A DNA stretch of 33,567 nucleotides, taken from positions 1 through 33,567 of the forward strand of contig NZ_LMDK01000008.1 in the NCBI RefSeq assembly GCF_001425055.1, in the 5' to 3' direction. Shown here piece after piece: positions 7,972-16,015 of the stretch; positions within the stretch are counted from its first letter, which is position 1, and each line of letters opens with the position of its first letter. A program made the position numbers and the translations under genes. Source of the stretch: Pelomonas sp. Root1237 (GTDB lineage Bacteria > Pseudomonadota > Gammaproteobacteria > Burkholderiales > Burkholderiaceae_C). The notes under the pieces are model-generated. The model ran no database searches, had not been told where the DNA came from, and worked only from the letters and a program-made list of their open reading frames with translations.

Positions 7972-9213
7972 ATGAAAACCGCAACCGACGCCGACGACAT
8001 CCTGGTTGACGACTTGCCCGCGCCGCGCCATTCGCGTCGGCTTGCGGTGGTGACGGAGACCTATCCGCCCGAAGTCAACGGCGTCGCCATGTCGATGGCT
8101 CGCGTCGTGGACGGTCTGAACCGCCGCAACCACGACGTGCAGCTCATCCGCCCGCGCCAGCCAGCCCGGATGGGCATGCAGCCCACCGGCAAGCCCGAGA
8201 TCGACGAAGTCCTGACCAAGGGCCTGCCCGTGCCGCTGTATCCCAACCTGCGCATGGGCGTGCCCAGCAAGCGCAGCCTCGTGAAGCTGTGGTCGCTGCG
8301 CCGTCCCGACGTCGTTCACATCGCGACCGAAGGGCCGCTGGGTTGGTCGGCACTCCAGGCGGCCCAGCACCTGTCGCTGCCCGTCACGTCCGACTACCGC
8401 ACCAACTTCCATGCCTACGGCAAGCACTACCGCCTGGGCCTGCTGTCCAAGCCCATCATGGGCTATCTGCGCAAATTCCATAACCGCTGCGACGCAACCA
8501 TGGTGCCCACCGAGGCCATGCGCGTGCTGCTGGCCGAACGCGGCTTCGAGCGGCTGTCGGTGGTGGGCCGTGGTGTCGATACGCAGCGCTTCGATCCGGC
8601 GCGACGCAACGCTGCGATGCGCGCAAGCTGGGGCGCCGCGTCTGACGACCTGGTCATGGGTTACGTCGGCCGCCTGGCCCCCGAGAAGAACCTTGGCGTC
8701 GTGCTGGCCGCTTTTGAAGCTGTGAAGCGGCTGCAACCGCGTGCCCGCCTCGTCTTCGTCGGCGACGGGCCGATGCGTGCCGAGCTGGCGGCGCGTGTTC
8801 CCGACGCCGTGTTTGCAGGACAGCGCGGTGGCGACGATCTGGCGGCGCATTACGCCGGACTGGACCTCTTCCTGTTTGCAAGCCTGACCGAGACCTTCGG
8901 CAATGTGACGACCGAGGCCATGGCCAGCGGCTGCGCCGTCATCGCCTTCGAGAGTGCGGCCGCGGGCGAGTTGATCCGTAGCGGCGTGAACGGCTGGCTG
9001 GCCGGGCCGGGCAAGGAAGACGCCTTTGTCGCGGCGGCGGGCGTTGCCGCCATGGACGCCAACGCCCGCCGGGTGGTGGCCGAGGCGGCGCGAGCCACGG
9101 CAAGGCGATTGGATTGGGCCGATATCACGGCGCGTTTCGAATCGGTGCTGGAAGGCGCCATCGCGCGCGGCGAGCCGGTGTTCCGACTGACGGGTTTGCA
9201 GGCCGTGGCCTGA
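7972..9213 (+). CDS. GT4-family glycosyltransferase (Agt/MgtA-like)
   Basis: The 413-residue protein is a GT-B glycosyltransferase of family 4. It opens with LAVVTETYPPEVNGVAMS (about 24-41), the start typical of diacylglycerol or phosphatidylinositol glycosyltransferases. It continues with GRLAPEKN (233-240), VFVGDGP (261-267) and the nucleotide-sugar E-x7-E region ETFGNVTTEAMASG (307-320). There is no signal peptide; such enzymes work at the cytoplasmic face of the inner membrane. A PlcP-like phosphoesterase lies 3.3 kb upstream on the same strand. In rhizobia and marine bacteria a PlcP/Agt pair replaces phospholipids with glycolipids. An acceptor other than diacylglycerol, such as a polysaccharide precursor, is possible. 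The gene is divergent from the Mpo1-like/PLP/psd operon. Confidence 0.85.
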   Translation: MKTATDADDILVDDLPAPRHSRRLAVVTETYPPEVNGVAMSMARVVDGLNRRNHDVQLIRPRQPARMGMQPTGKPEIDEVLTKGLPVPLYPNLRMGVPSKRSLVKLWSLRRPDVVHIATEGPLGWSALQAAQHLSLPVTSDYRTNFHAYGKHYRLGLLSKPIMGYLRKFHNRCDATMVPTEAMRVLLAERGFERLSVVGRGVDTQRFDPARRNAAMRASWGAASDDLVMGYVGRLAPEKNLGVVLAAFEAVKRLQPRARLVFVGDGPMRAELAARVPDAVFAGQRGGDDLAAHYAGLDLFLFASLTETFGNVTTEAMASGCAVIAFESAAAGELIRSGVNGWLAGPGKEDAFVAAAGVAAMDANARRVVAEAARATARRLDWADITARFESVLEGAIARGEPVFRLTGLQAVA

Positions 9214-9225
9214 CGCGAGGCGCCT

Positions 9226-10497
9226 CTAGGCGCGGCTGCGGGTGTCCACCCAGATCAGCGCTGCAATCGCGCCCGCAACCAGCACGCCCAGCCCGCTGAG
9301 CGTCACCGCGATCGGCACACCCGCGGCTTCGCAGCCGGCATAGGTCGCCAGCATCGCCAGCACGCTCAGGTTTTCATTGAACCCCTGCACGGCGATGGAC
9401 CGCCCCGCGCTCAGCAGCGTCGCGCCGCGGTGCTGCAGCAGCGCGTTCAGGGGCACGACCATCGCGCCACCCACGGCGCCGACCAGAGCGAGCACGACCG
9501 CGGCCGTTGCCACCTCGCTGACCTCGGCCACCACTGGCATCAGCAGGCCCAGTGCGATGCCGGCCCAAAGCCCATGCCGCGCCTGGTGCAACGCCAGCCA
9601 GCGCCCTGCCGCCGCCGCGCCGCCGATGACGCCCACCGCCACCGCCGCCTGCAGATAGGCTGCCTGGCTCAAGGGCAGCGCGAGTGCCTCGCCAGCCCAT
9701 CTCAACACCGCGAACTGCAGCGTCGCCCCGACGCCCCAGAACAGCGTCGTTGCCGCCAGCGACAAGCCACCCTCGCGGTCGCGCCAGAGTGTGCGGTTGG
9801 CAGCGCGGAATTCGCGCAGCAGCGTCGCCGGATCGTGAGCCACGCTGCGCTGCCGGCGTCCGCTGTCTGCGATGCCGGCGTTCAACAGGCTGGACACGGC
9901 GTAGATGACCAGCAGCGCCGCCAGCGATCCCGTCAGCTTGTCGGCCGGCAGGTTCAGCCCATCGCACACGTCCGCCAGCCCCGAAGCCAGCCACAGCGGG
10001 CTCACCAGCGCGCCGCCCAGCACGGCGCCCAGCAGCGCCGCGGACACGACGCTGATCTCGATCCAGCCATTTGCCTTCACGAGCGCTTCGGGCGCGGCCA
10101 TCTCGGTGATCAGGCCGTACTTGGCCGGCGCATAGGCCGCAGCGCCCAGGCCGACCACCGCCAGCGCCGCCACCGGGTGCAAGCCGAGGGCCAGCAGCGC
10201 CAGGCCGAGCATCTTCACGAGGTTCATCGCGGCCATCACGCGGCCCTTGGCGAAGGCGTCGGCCAGTGGCCCGACCCAGGGCGCGAGCAGCACATAGGCG
10301 GCCATGAAGCCCACCTTCAGCAGTGGCGCCCACCACAGCGGGAAGCCCTGCTGCGCGAGCAGCGCGATGGCGACGATGAGCAGGGCGTTGTCGGCCAGCG
10401 CCGAGGCGAACTGCGCGCCGATGACGAGGCCGAAGCCGCGCGGCAGGGCGGGGCGTGCGGCGCAGAGTGAGTGGGTGTCGGAGGAGGTGGCGTGCAC
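9226..10497 (-). CDS. lplT: Lysophospholipid transporter LplT-like (MFS)
   Basis: The 423-residue protein has about 12 hydrophobic segments. It carries LplT signatures: GAQFASALADNALLI near the start, VGPLADAFAKGRVM in the first cytoplasmic loop and AAYAPAKYGLITEM. LplT flips lysophospholipids inward across the inner membrane for reacylation by Aas; no aas gene is in this window. The start is the GTG at 10497, because no ATG precedes the first membrane segment; this leaves a roughly 19-residue polar leader longer than in E. coli LplT (397 residues). It lies convergent to the glycosyltransferase gene with 12 bases between stops, which places one more phospholipid function in this neighbourhood. 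Confidence 0.88.
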   Translation of the reverse strand: MHATSSDTHSLCAARPALPRGFGLVIGAQFASALADNALLIVAIALLAQQGFPLWWAPLLKVGFMAAYVLLAPWVGPLADAFAKGRVMAAMNLVKMLGLALLALGLHPVAALAVVGLGAAAYAPAKYGLITEMAAPEALVKANGWIEISVVSAALLGAVLGGALVSPLWLASGLADVCDGLNLPADKLTGSLAALLVIYAVSSLLNAGIADSGRRQRSVAHDPATLLREFRAANRTLWRDREGGLSLAATTLFWGVGATLQFAVLRWAGEALALPLSQAAYLQAAVAVGVIGGAAAAGRWLALHQARHGLWAGIALGLLMPVVAEVSEVATAAVVLALVGAVGGAMVVPLNALLQHRGATLLSAGRSIAVQGFNENLSVLAMLATYAGCEAAGVPIAVTLSGLGVLVAGAIAALIWVDTRSRA

Positions 10498-10501
10498 GAG
10501 T

Positions 10502-10522
10502 GCCGCACTGTGACAGTGCGGC
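10502..10522. repeat. Perfect 9-bp hairpin just upstream of lplT
   Basis: GCCGCACTG (10502-10510) and CAGTGCGGC (10514-10522) are perfectly complementary around a 3-base loop, ending five bases before the lplT GTG on the minus strand. In mRNA it would occupy the ribosome-binding site of lplT. It may be a translational control hairpin or, together with the A-run to its right, the remnant of a terminator. The rest of 10498-10603 shows no gene. Confidence 0.5.
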
Positions 10523-10603
10523 GTGAAAAGGCGATGACGCGGCCGGATTCCGGGCAGCGAAAGGCGGGACTGCTCTTCAACAGCCGCGCTCGCCCCACGC
10601 GCC

Positions 10604-12076
10604 TCAGCCTCTGATCACCACCTCGAACAGCAGTGCCAGTTGGCTGGCGATCAGCAGCTCCTGGCGCGTCCAGGCCCGCGTCGTGCGGGCATCGACCAGC
10701 CACAGGGCGCCGGCCAGCTGCGCACCGTCATACAGGGGCACCTCGATACGCGCCTCGGCGGCGCCTTGCAGGCCGGACAGCTCGGCATGGCAGGGATGCA
10801 GGGCCGCATCCGGCAGCGCGAGCGGCGCGCCATGGCGGGTCAGCAGGTCGACGTAGCGCGGCTGCTCAGCGTTGCTCAGCCCGCCTTGGCCGAGCGGCCA
10901 ACGGATCACGCTGGCCAGCCCGAGGATGCGGGCGCTCGCCGCCTTCAGCTCAGCCAATGCTTCGGGCGGCGTTGCCGTGGACAGGCGCTGGCGCTGGCCG
11001 CACAGATGCAGCAGCAATTCCTCCGGCGTGACCGGCGTGCCGGCCTCCTCGGCCGGCGGCGCGGCCAACGTCGTGCGAGCGGGCAGGCTGAGGCGCTCGA
11101 TCTCGGACTGCAGGGCCAGGTGTTGCCAGAGGTGGTCCAGTGCGCCGGGGGCATCGCCCTCCGCCTGCAGCAGCTCGGCCAGTTGCAGGTGGGCCTGGCG
11201 TGCCTGCGCACGAGCCTGGATGCGCTGGGCCAGGGCCAGGCCGTGGCGGGTCGAGCGCACGGCGGCGGCGTTGTCGCCGCGGGCCAGGGCGATCTCGGTC
11301 CAGGTGCGGCTGGCGGCCGCCTCCAGCCAGGGGTAGCCGTGGCGAGCAGCAATGTCGAGCGCCAGACGGCAGTCGGCCACGGCCCAGTCCATGCGCTGAC
11401 GGGCCAGCGCTGCGCGGGCAAGATGCCAATGCGCCTCGGCCTCGAAGACGCGGTGGCCGCCGCGCCGCGCCGCGGCCAGGCCATGGCTGAAATGGCGCTC
11501 GGCGGCGGGCAGGTCGCCAGTCTCAAAACTGCCGACGCCGATGTTCAGCGCCAGCTTGGCGGCCAGGTAGCTGTCGTCGCCGCCGCCGAGCTTGAGTTGC
11601 TCGCCGGCGTCACGCATCTGGCGCAAGCCGCGCGCCCAGTCGGCCTGGGCGTAATGAATCTGTCCGAGGCCAATGCGCGCGGCCACGCCGGCCTGCAAAT
11701 GACCGCTGACCTCCGCGAGGTCCAGCGCCCGCGACCATTGCTCACTGGCGAGCTGATACTCGCCCTGCTGGTAGGCAATACGCCCGAGCGCTTCGCAAAC
11801 CCGCGCGGCCTGCACCGGGAAATGTCCGGCGGCTGCCAGCGCACCGGCTTGTTCAAGGGCCGGCAGCAATTCCAGTGCACGTCCGCGCGGCTCCAGCAGA
11901 CCGAAGCGCGCGTAGAGTGCATCCACACCGACAGCGGTGTCGCCGGCCGTGAAAGCGTTTACGGCGAGCGATTCGAGCAGCCTGTCGGCCGCTCGCGGAT
12001 GGCGGTGCGCGACGCGGCCAATGCGGCCCAGCAGATCGCCCAGGGCCTCGCTGGCGGCAGGATGAAGAATGAACAC
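10604..12076 (-). CDS. TPR-repeat protein with C-terminal GAF-like domain, function unknown
   Basis: I do not recognise a named gene. The first roughly 330 residues are helical tetratricopeptide-like repeats rich in alanine (for example CEALGRIAYQQGEYQLASEQ and LALNIGVGSFETGDLPAAER). The last roughly 130 residues (ARILGLASVIRW to RQELLIASQLALLFEVV) resemble a GAF sensor domain. There is no DNA-binding domain, signal peptide or membrane segment, so it is probably a cytoplasmic scaffold or sensor. The frame is open up to a TTG at 12193, with an ATG at 12175 and GTGs at 12103 and 12076. I chose 12076 because an operator-like repeat overlaps 12093-12109 and conserved-looking helical sequence begins just after it. 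It is divergent from the GlcNAc operon and shares its control region. Confidence 0.7.
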   Translation of the reverse strand: MFILHPAASEALGDLLGRIGRVAHRHPRAADRLLESLAVNAFTAGDTAVGVDALYARFGLLEPRGRALELLPALEQAGALAAAGHFPVQAARVCEALGRIAYQQGEYQLASEQWSRALDLAEVSGHLQAGVAARIGLGQIHYAQADWARGLRQMRDAGEQLKLGGGDDSYLAAKLALNIGVGSFETGDLPAAERHFSHGLAAARRGGHRVFEAEAHWHLARAALARQRMDWAVADCRLALDIAARHGYPWLEAAASRTWTEIALARGDNAAAVRSTRHGLALAQRIQARAQARQAHLQLAELLQAEGDAPGALDHLWQHLALQSEIERLSLPARTTLAAPPAEEAGTPVTPEELLLHLCGQRQRLSTATPPEALAELKAASARILGLASVIRWPLGQGGLSNAEQPRYVDLLTRHGAPLALPDAALHPCHAELSGLQGAAEARIEVPLYDGAQLAGALWLVDARTTRAWTRQELLIASQLALLFEVVIRG

Positions 12077-12092
12077 GGCGGCCGTTTCGGGT

Positions 12093-12109
12093 TGGTTTCT
12101 CACTGGTAT
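12093..12109 (+). promoter_or_regulatory. NagQ-type direct-repeat box, distal
   Basis: TGGTTT at 12093-12098 and TGGTAT at 12104-12109 are separated by five bases, giving the 11-bp start-to-start spacing seen at every control region of the GlcNAc locus. It lies 138 bp before the kinase gene and close to the likely 5' end of the divergent TPR gene, so it may act mainly on that gene. Confidence 0.55.
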
Positions 12110-12175
12110 TCTTGTCGATTCCGAGGGCGGGTGCGTCCTGACTGGGGCCAATCCGTAGCCTGCTTGAGCGGCCAT

Positions 12176-12192
12176 AGACCAGTTTAAAACCA
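12176..12192 (-). promoter_or_regulatory. NagQ-type direct-repeat box on the minus strand
   Basis: Reading the minus strand from 12192, TGGTTT, five bases, then TGGTCT (ending at 12176) repeat the same 6+5+6 layout. It faces the opposite way to the two plus-strand boxes that flank it, as expected for a divergent control region serving both the TPR gene and the GlcNAc operon. Confidence 0.55.
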
Positions 12193-12210
12193 ATTGACGG
12201 CCCTTACCGT

Positions 12211-12227
12211 TGGTATTAGAGTGGTAT
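12211..12227 (+). promoter_or_regulatory. NagQ-type box, best copy, proximal to the GlcNAc operon
   Basis: This is the cleanest copy: TGGTAT at 12211-12216, spacer TAGAG, TGGTAT at 12222-12227. It ends 19 bp before the ATG of the kinase gene, so a bound repressor would cover the start of the transcript. The GntR regulator encoded as second gene of the operon is the natural candidate ligand-responsive binder. Confidence 0.7.
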
Positions 12228-12246
12228 CGACTGAATCACGTCGATC

Positions 12247-13155
12247 ATGCCCCTCGTTCTCAATCCTTCACTTTTGACCTCCCGCGACTCTGGCCGCCCT
12301 GCGCGCTACCGGGTCGGCATCGATGGGGGCGGCACCAGCACCCGCGCCATCGTGGCCGACGTCGAGGGCCGGATTCTCGGCCGCGGTGAGGCCGGCGCAT
12401 CGGCCCTCGGCCAGGGCGCGGCGCAGGCTTGGCGCCCCATCGGCGAGGCCATTGCCGCAGCCGGCGTGCCGGGGCTGGCCTTGAAGGATTGCGCCCTCGG
12501 CCTGGGCCTGTCCGGCACCGGAGTGCCGGCGCAATTGCAGGCCTTTGTCGCGGCCAACCCCGGCGTGGCTCGCTTCAGTTTGGTCACCGACGGCCTCGTC
12601 GCCCTGCTGGGCGCCCATGGCGGCCAGCCCGGTGCACTGTTGATTTCAGGCACCGGCTCGGTTGCAGAGGCCTTGCTGCCCGACGGCAGCCGCCGCATGG
12701 TGGGCGGCTGGGGCTGGCAAATCGGCGATGAGGGCAGTGGGGCGTGGCTCGGCCAACAGGCCATGAAGCTTGCTCAAGCCGCCTACGACAGCCGCGTCCC
12801 GGCCGGTCCGCTGGTGCAGGCCGTCTGGCGCCAGACCGGCGCGACGCGCGAAGAAATGCTGGGCTTCTGTGCCCAAGCCGGGCAGAGGGGCTATGCCAGC
12901 TTGGCGCCCCTGGTCTTCGAGCACGAAGAAAACGACCCTGCCGCCAGCGTGCTGCTGGCGCAGGCGGCGGGTGCGCTCGACGCCCTCGCTGCCGCCCTCC
13001 ATCCCACCCTGCCGCTGGCCCTGGCCGGCAGCATCGCGCTGCGCTTGGGCGCGCGCCTCAGCCCGGCCTTGCAGTCTCGCCGTGTCGAACCTCAGGGCGA
13101 GCCGGTCATCGGCGCGCTCTGGTTGATTCAACAACAAGAAATGAACCACGCATGA
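12247..13155 (+). CDS. BadF/BcrA-type N-acetylglucosamine (amino sugar) kinase
   Basis: The 302-residue protein belongs to the ASKHA family of BadF/BcrA/BcrD-type sugar kinases. It has the phosphate-1 motif IDGGGT (25-30), phosphate-2 region SGTGSVAEAL (134-143) and GGWGWQIGDEGSGAWLG (153-169), the block typical of GlcNAc and glucosamine kinases. It should phosphorylate cytoplasmic GlcNAc to GlcNAc-6-phosphate for the next enzymes; no PTS gene is present, so a kinase is required. It is the first gene of the ten-gene operon and overlaps the GntR gene by four bases. The ATG at 12247 has no strong Shine-Dalgarno, and about 20 residues precede the conserved fold, so a slightly later start is possible. 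Glucosamine specificity (GspK-like) is an alternative. Confidence 0.87.
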   Translation: MPLVLNPSLLTSRDSGRPARYRVGIDGGGTSTRAIVADVEGRILGRGEAGASALGQGAAQAWRPIGEAIAAAGVPGLALKDCALGLGLSGTGVPAQLQAFVAANPGVARFSLVTDGLVALLGAHGGQPGALLISGTGSVAEALLPDGSRRMVGGWGWQIGDEGSGAWLGQQAMKLAQAAYDSRVPAGPLVQAVWRQTGATREEMLGFCAQAGQRGYASLAPLVFEHEENDPAASVLLAQAAGALDALAAALHPTLPLALAGSIALRLGARLSPALQSRRVEPQGEPVIGALWLIQQQEMNHA

Positions 13156-13880
13156 GCGCCGTCTTCAATTTCAAGCCTGATCCCAATGCGGCGTCGCCGC
13201 TCTACATGCAGCTCGCGCAGAGCCTGGCGACGGCCATCCGCGAGGGGGTCTTCCACGCCGACGAGGCCCTGCCCAGCGAGCGCGTGCTGGCCGAGCAGCT
13301 CGAGCTGTCGCGTGTCACCGCGCGCAAGGCCATCGACCGTCTCGTCGAGCAGGGGCTCATCATCCGCAAGCGCGGCTCGGGCAACTACATCGCGCCCAAG
13401 CTGGAGCAGCCGCTGACGCGCCTGACCAGCTTCTCGGAAGAACTGCACCAGCGAGGCTTCGTGCCCAGCTCGCGCTGGCTGCTGCGCGGCTTCACGCCGG
13501 CCGCGCCCGACGAGCAGCTGTCGCTGGAGCTGAAGAGCGGCGAGCGCGTCGCCCGCCTGGAGCGCCTGCGCCTGGCCGACTCGGTCGTGATGGCCTACGA
13601 AGTCTCGGTGCTGCCGCAGACCGTGCTGCCCGACCCGCAAAAGGTCGAGGCCTCGCTCTACACCCACCTCGGCGACCGCGCCCCGGTGCGCGCGCTGCAG
13701 CACATCCGCGCGCTGAACGCGGACGCGAAGCTGGCCGGTCTGCTGGAGGTGCCGTTAGGTGCGGCCGTCCTCTTCATCACGCGGGTCGGCTATCTGTCCT
13801 CGGGCCAGGCCGTCGAGCTGACGCATTCCTATTGCCGAAGCGACTACTACGACTTCGTGGCCGAGATGCGCAGGGACTGA
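13152..13880 (+). CDS. GntR/HutC-family regulator of GlcNAc genes (NagQ/NagR-like)
   Basis: The 242-residue protein has an N-terminal winged helix (SPLYMQLAQSLATAIREG to KRGSGNYIA, about 16-76). A C-terminal UTRA effector domain begins near LTRLTSFSEELHQRGF; this is the HutC subfamily that includes NagR/DasR/NagQ, whose known effectors are phosphorylated amino sugars. The start is the ATG of an ATGA overlap with the kinase stop. Its stop shares one base with the nagA start. Position inside the operon implies autoregulation. The 11-bp spaced TGGTAT repeats around this locus are the probable sites: direct-repeat NagQ boxes of this kind are, as I recall, described for Xanthomonas GlcNAc genes. 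The frame remains open well upstream of this start, but that part is a shadow of the kinase gene. Confidence 0.92.
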   Translation: MSAVFNFKPDPNAASPLYMQLAQSLATAIREGVFHADEALPSERVLAEQLELSRVTARKAIDRLVEQGLIIRKRGSGNYIAPKLEQPLTRLTSFSEELHQRGFVPSSRWLLRGFTPAAPDEQLSLELKSGERVARLERLRLADSVVMAYEVSVLPQTVLPDPQKVEASLYTHLGDRAPVRALQHIRALNADAKLAGLLEVPLGAAVLFITRVGYLSSGQAVELTHSYCRSDYYDFVAEMRRD

Positions 13881-15010
13881 TGAAACTTCGACTCGAAGGC
13901 GACATCGTCACGCCCCAGGGCGTGATCACCGGCCACCTGGACATCGCCCACGGCCGCATCGCGGCCGTCAGCGGCACGCCCATCGATGTCTCGCGCGCCG
14001 GCGAGGGCGGCCGGTCCATCCTGTTGCCCGGCTTCATCGACACCCATGTGCATGGCGGCGGTGGCCGCGACACGATGGAGGGCGGCGACGCCATCGCGAC
14101 GATTGCGCGCCGCCACGCCCGCCACGGCACGACGGCGCTGCTGGCCACGACGATGACGGCGCCGGTCGGCGAGATCGAGGCCGCGCTGAAGGCGCTGGGC
14201 CCGGTCTGCCGCCAGCGCGGCCGCCAGTCGGCCCGCGTGCTCGGCGTGCATCTCGAAGGCCCGTACATCAGCCCTGATCGACTCGGTGCCCAGCCTGCGC
14301 ATGCCATCCCCGCGACGCTGGAAGAGGTGCAGCGGCTCAACGAATTCGCGCCCATCAAGGTGCTGACCATCGCGCCCGAGATGGTCGGCCACCTGGCGCT
14401 GATCGGCCCGCTACGCGACGCCGGCATCCGCGTGCAGATCGGCCACAGCAATGGCGGCTATGACGACGGCGTGGCGGCCCTCCAGGCCGGCGCCGCGGGC
14501 TTCACCCACCTCTTCAACGCGATGACCGGCCTGCACCACCGCGAGCCCGGCATGGTCGGCGCGGCGCTCGCCCACGGCGAACACGCCGAGCTCATCCCCG
14601 ACCTCATGCATGTGCACCCCGGCGCCATCCGCGTCGCGCTGCGCTGCATCCCCGGCCTGTTCTGCGTGACCGACTCGACCGCCGCAGCCGGCATGCCCGA
14701 CGGCGAATACCGCCTCGGCGAATACACGGTGCAGAAATGCCTGGGCGGTGTGCGCCTGGCCGACGGCACGCTGGCCGGCAGCGCCCTGACGATGGACCAG
14801 GCGCTGCGCAACCTCGTGCAGACCGTGGGCCTGACCTTGCCCGAAGCGTCGCGGCGTGTGTCGACCGCGGCCGCCGAATACCTGGGCCTGACAGACCGCG
14901 GGCGCCTTGAGGCTGGCGCCTGGGCCGATGTGGTCGTGATGGATGCCGCACTGAATCTGCGGCGCGTGTTTGTAGAAGGTGAAGAGATCGATGTCGTCGT
15001 TGATGCTTGA
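13880..15010 (+). CDS. nagA: N-acetylglucosamine-6-phosphate deacetylase
   Basis: The 376-residue protein has the amidohydrolase layout of NagA: PGFIDTHVHG (50-59), HLEGPY (124-129, metal ligand Glu126), GHSNG (188-192), THLFNAM (209-215) and the catalytic aspartate in TDST (Asp265). It removes the acetyl group from GlcNAc-6-phosphate in the cytoplasm to give glucosamine-6-phosphate and acetate. Length agrees with E. coli NagA (382). The ATG at 13880 sits in a TGATG overlap with the GntR stop, which decides this start over a longer open frame. The gene's 3' end overlaps the next gene by 20 bases. Confidence 0.96.
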   Translation: MKLRLEGDIVTPQGVITGHLDIAHGRIAAVSGTPIDVSRAGEGGRSILLPGFIDTHVHGGGGRDTMEGGDAIATIARRHARHGTTALLATTMTAPVGEIEAALKALGPVCRQRGRQSARVLGVHLEGPYISPDRLGAQPAHAIPATLEEVQRLNEFAPIKVLTIAPEMVGHLALIGPLRDAGIRVQIGHSNGGYDDGVAALQAGAAGFTHLFNAMTGLHHREPGMVGAALAHGEHAELIPDLMHVHPGAIRVALRCIPGLFCVTDSTAAAGMPDGEYRLGEYTVQKCLGGVRLADGTLAGSALTMDQALRNLVQTVGLTLPEASRRVSTAAAEYLGLTDRGRLEAGAWADVVVMDAALNLRRVFVEGEEIDVVVDA

Positions 15011-16013
15011 AGAGGCGCTGAGCGCGCCGGACGTGGTGGCCCGCCAACTGGCAGCGGACCCGCTGAGCTATACCCGCCTGGGCCAGGCGCTGCAGGAGCA
15101 GCCGCCCAGCAGCGTGCTGACGATTGCGCGCGGCAGCTCCGACCATGCGGCTCACTACCTGGCCTACCTCGTCATGGCGCGCCTGGGCCGGCTGGTCACC
15201 TCGCTGCCGATGTCGCTGATCACGCTCTACCAGAGCCGCATCCACTGCCAGGGCCTGCTGTCGATGGCCTTCTCGCAGTCCGGCCAGAGCCCCGACCTGA
15301 TCGCGCCGACGAAGTTCTTCCGCGAAGGCGGTGCGCGCACGGTGGCCTTCGTCAACGCCAGCGGCTCGCCGCTCGCGGCCGCGGCGGAACACGTGTTCGA
15401 GCTGCACGCCGGCCCCGAGAAGAGCGTGGCCGCTACGAAGAGCTATATCGCCCAGCTGGTGGCCGGCGCCCGCGTCGTCGCTGCCTGGCAGCAGGACGAC
15501 GCCCTGCGCGCCGCGCTGAACGTGCTGCCCATCGCGTTGGAGCGGGCCGCCAAGCTGGATTGGAGCGCCGCGCTGCCGGTGCTGCAGAACGAGGACCGCC
15601 TTTTTGTGCTCGGCCGTGGCACGGGCCTGGCCGTCGCGATGGAAGCGGCGCTCAAGCTCAAGGAAACCTGCGGTATCCAGGCCGAGGCTTTCTCGGGCGC
15701 CGAGGTCAAGCACGGCCCCATGGCCCTGGTGCGCGACGGCTATCCACTGCTGATCTTCGCGCCGCGCGGCCCGGCCCAGGCCGGCCTGCTGGCCATCGCC
15801 GAGGAAATGCGCAGCCGTGGTGGCCGCGTGCTGCTGGCCGCCCCCATCGGTACGCCCGGCGCCGAGCTGCCGCTGGTCACGACGGGCAACGAGGACCTCG
15901 ATCCCATCGCCCTCGTGCAGAGCTTCTATCCCATGGTCGAGGCGCTGGCACGAGCCCGCGGCTTCAACCCTGATGTGCCGCCCAACCTCGCCAAAGTCAC
16001 CAAGACGCATTGA
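14991..16013 (+). CDS. SIS-domain glucosamine-6-phosphate deaminase (NagB-II)
   Basis: The 340-residue protein consists of two SIS sugar-isomerase domains like the C-terminal half of GlmS but lacks the glutaminase domain. ARGSSDHAAHYLAYL (about 47-61), FSQSGQSPDLI and VAATKSYIAQL are the phosphosugar-binding blocks. Proteins of this kind next to nagA act as glucosamine-6-phosphate deaminases (NagB-II), making fructose-6-phosphate and ammonia, and replace the unrelated NagB. The ATG at 14991 was chosen because GAAGAG lies just upstream; a GTG four codons earlier is also possible. The gene starts 20 bases before the nagA stop and ends two bases before nagZ starts. Confidence 0.93.
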   Translation: MSSLMLEEALSAPDVVARQLAADPLSYTRLGQALQEQPPSSVLTIARGSSDHAAHYLAYLVMARLGRLVTSLPMSLITLYQSRIHCQGLLSMAFSQSGQSPDLIAPTKFFREGGARTVAFVNASGSPLAAAAEHVFELHAGPEKSVAATKSYIAQLVAGARVVAAWQQDDALRAALNVLPIALERAAKLDWSAALPVLQNEDRLFVLGRGTGLAVAMEAALKLKETCGIQAEAFSGAEVKHGPMALVRDGYPLLIFAPRGPAQAGLLAIAEEMRSRGGRVLLAAPIGTPGAELPLVTTGNEDLDPIALVQSFYPMVEALARARGFNPDVPPNLAKVTKTH

Positions 16014-16015
16014 TC

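Noticed and set aside
9217..9226. GAGGCGCCTC palindrome between the glycosyltransferase and lplT stops
   Set aside because: A 10-bp self-complementary site without loop or T-run is too short to call a terminator.
13152..13880. GntR protein as regulator of the neighbouring LysR/hydrolase or lipid genes
   Set aside because: No TGGTAT-type paired repeats were seen in the gaps at 1948-2047 or 7859-7971; the boxes are limited to the GlcNAc locus.
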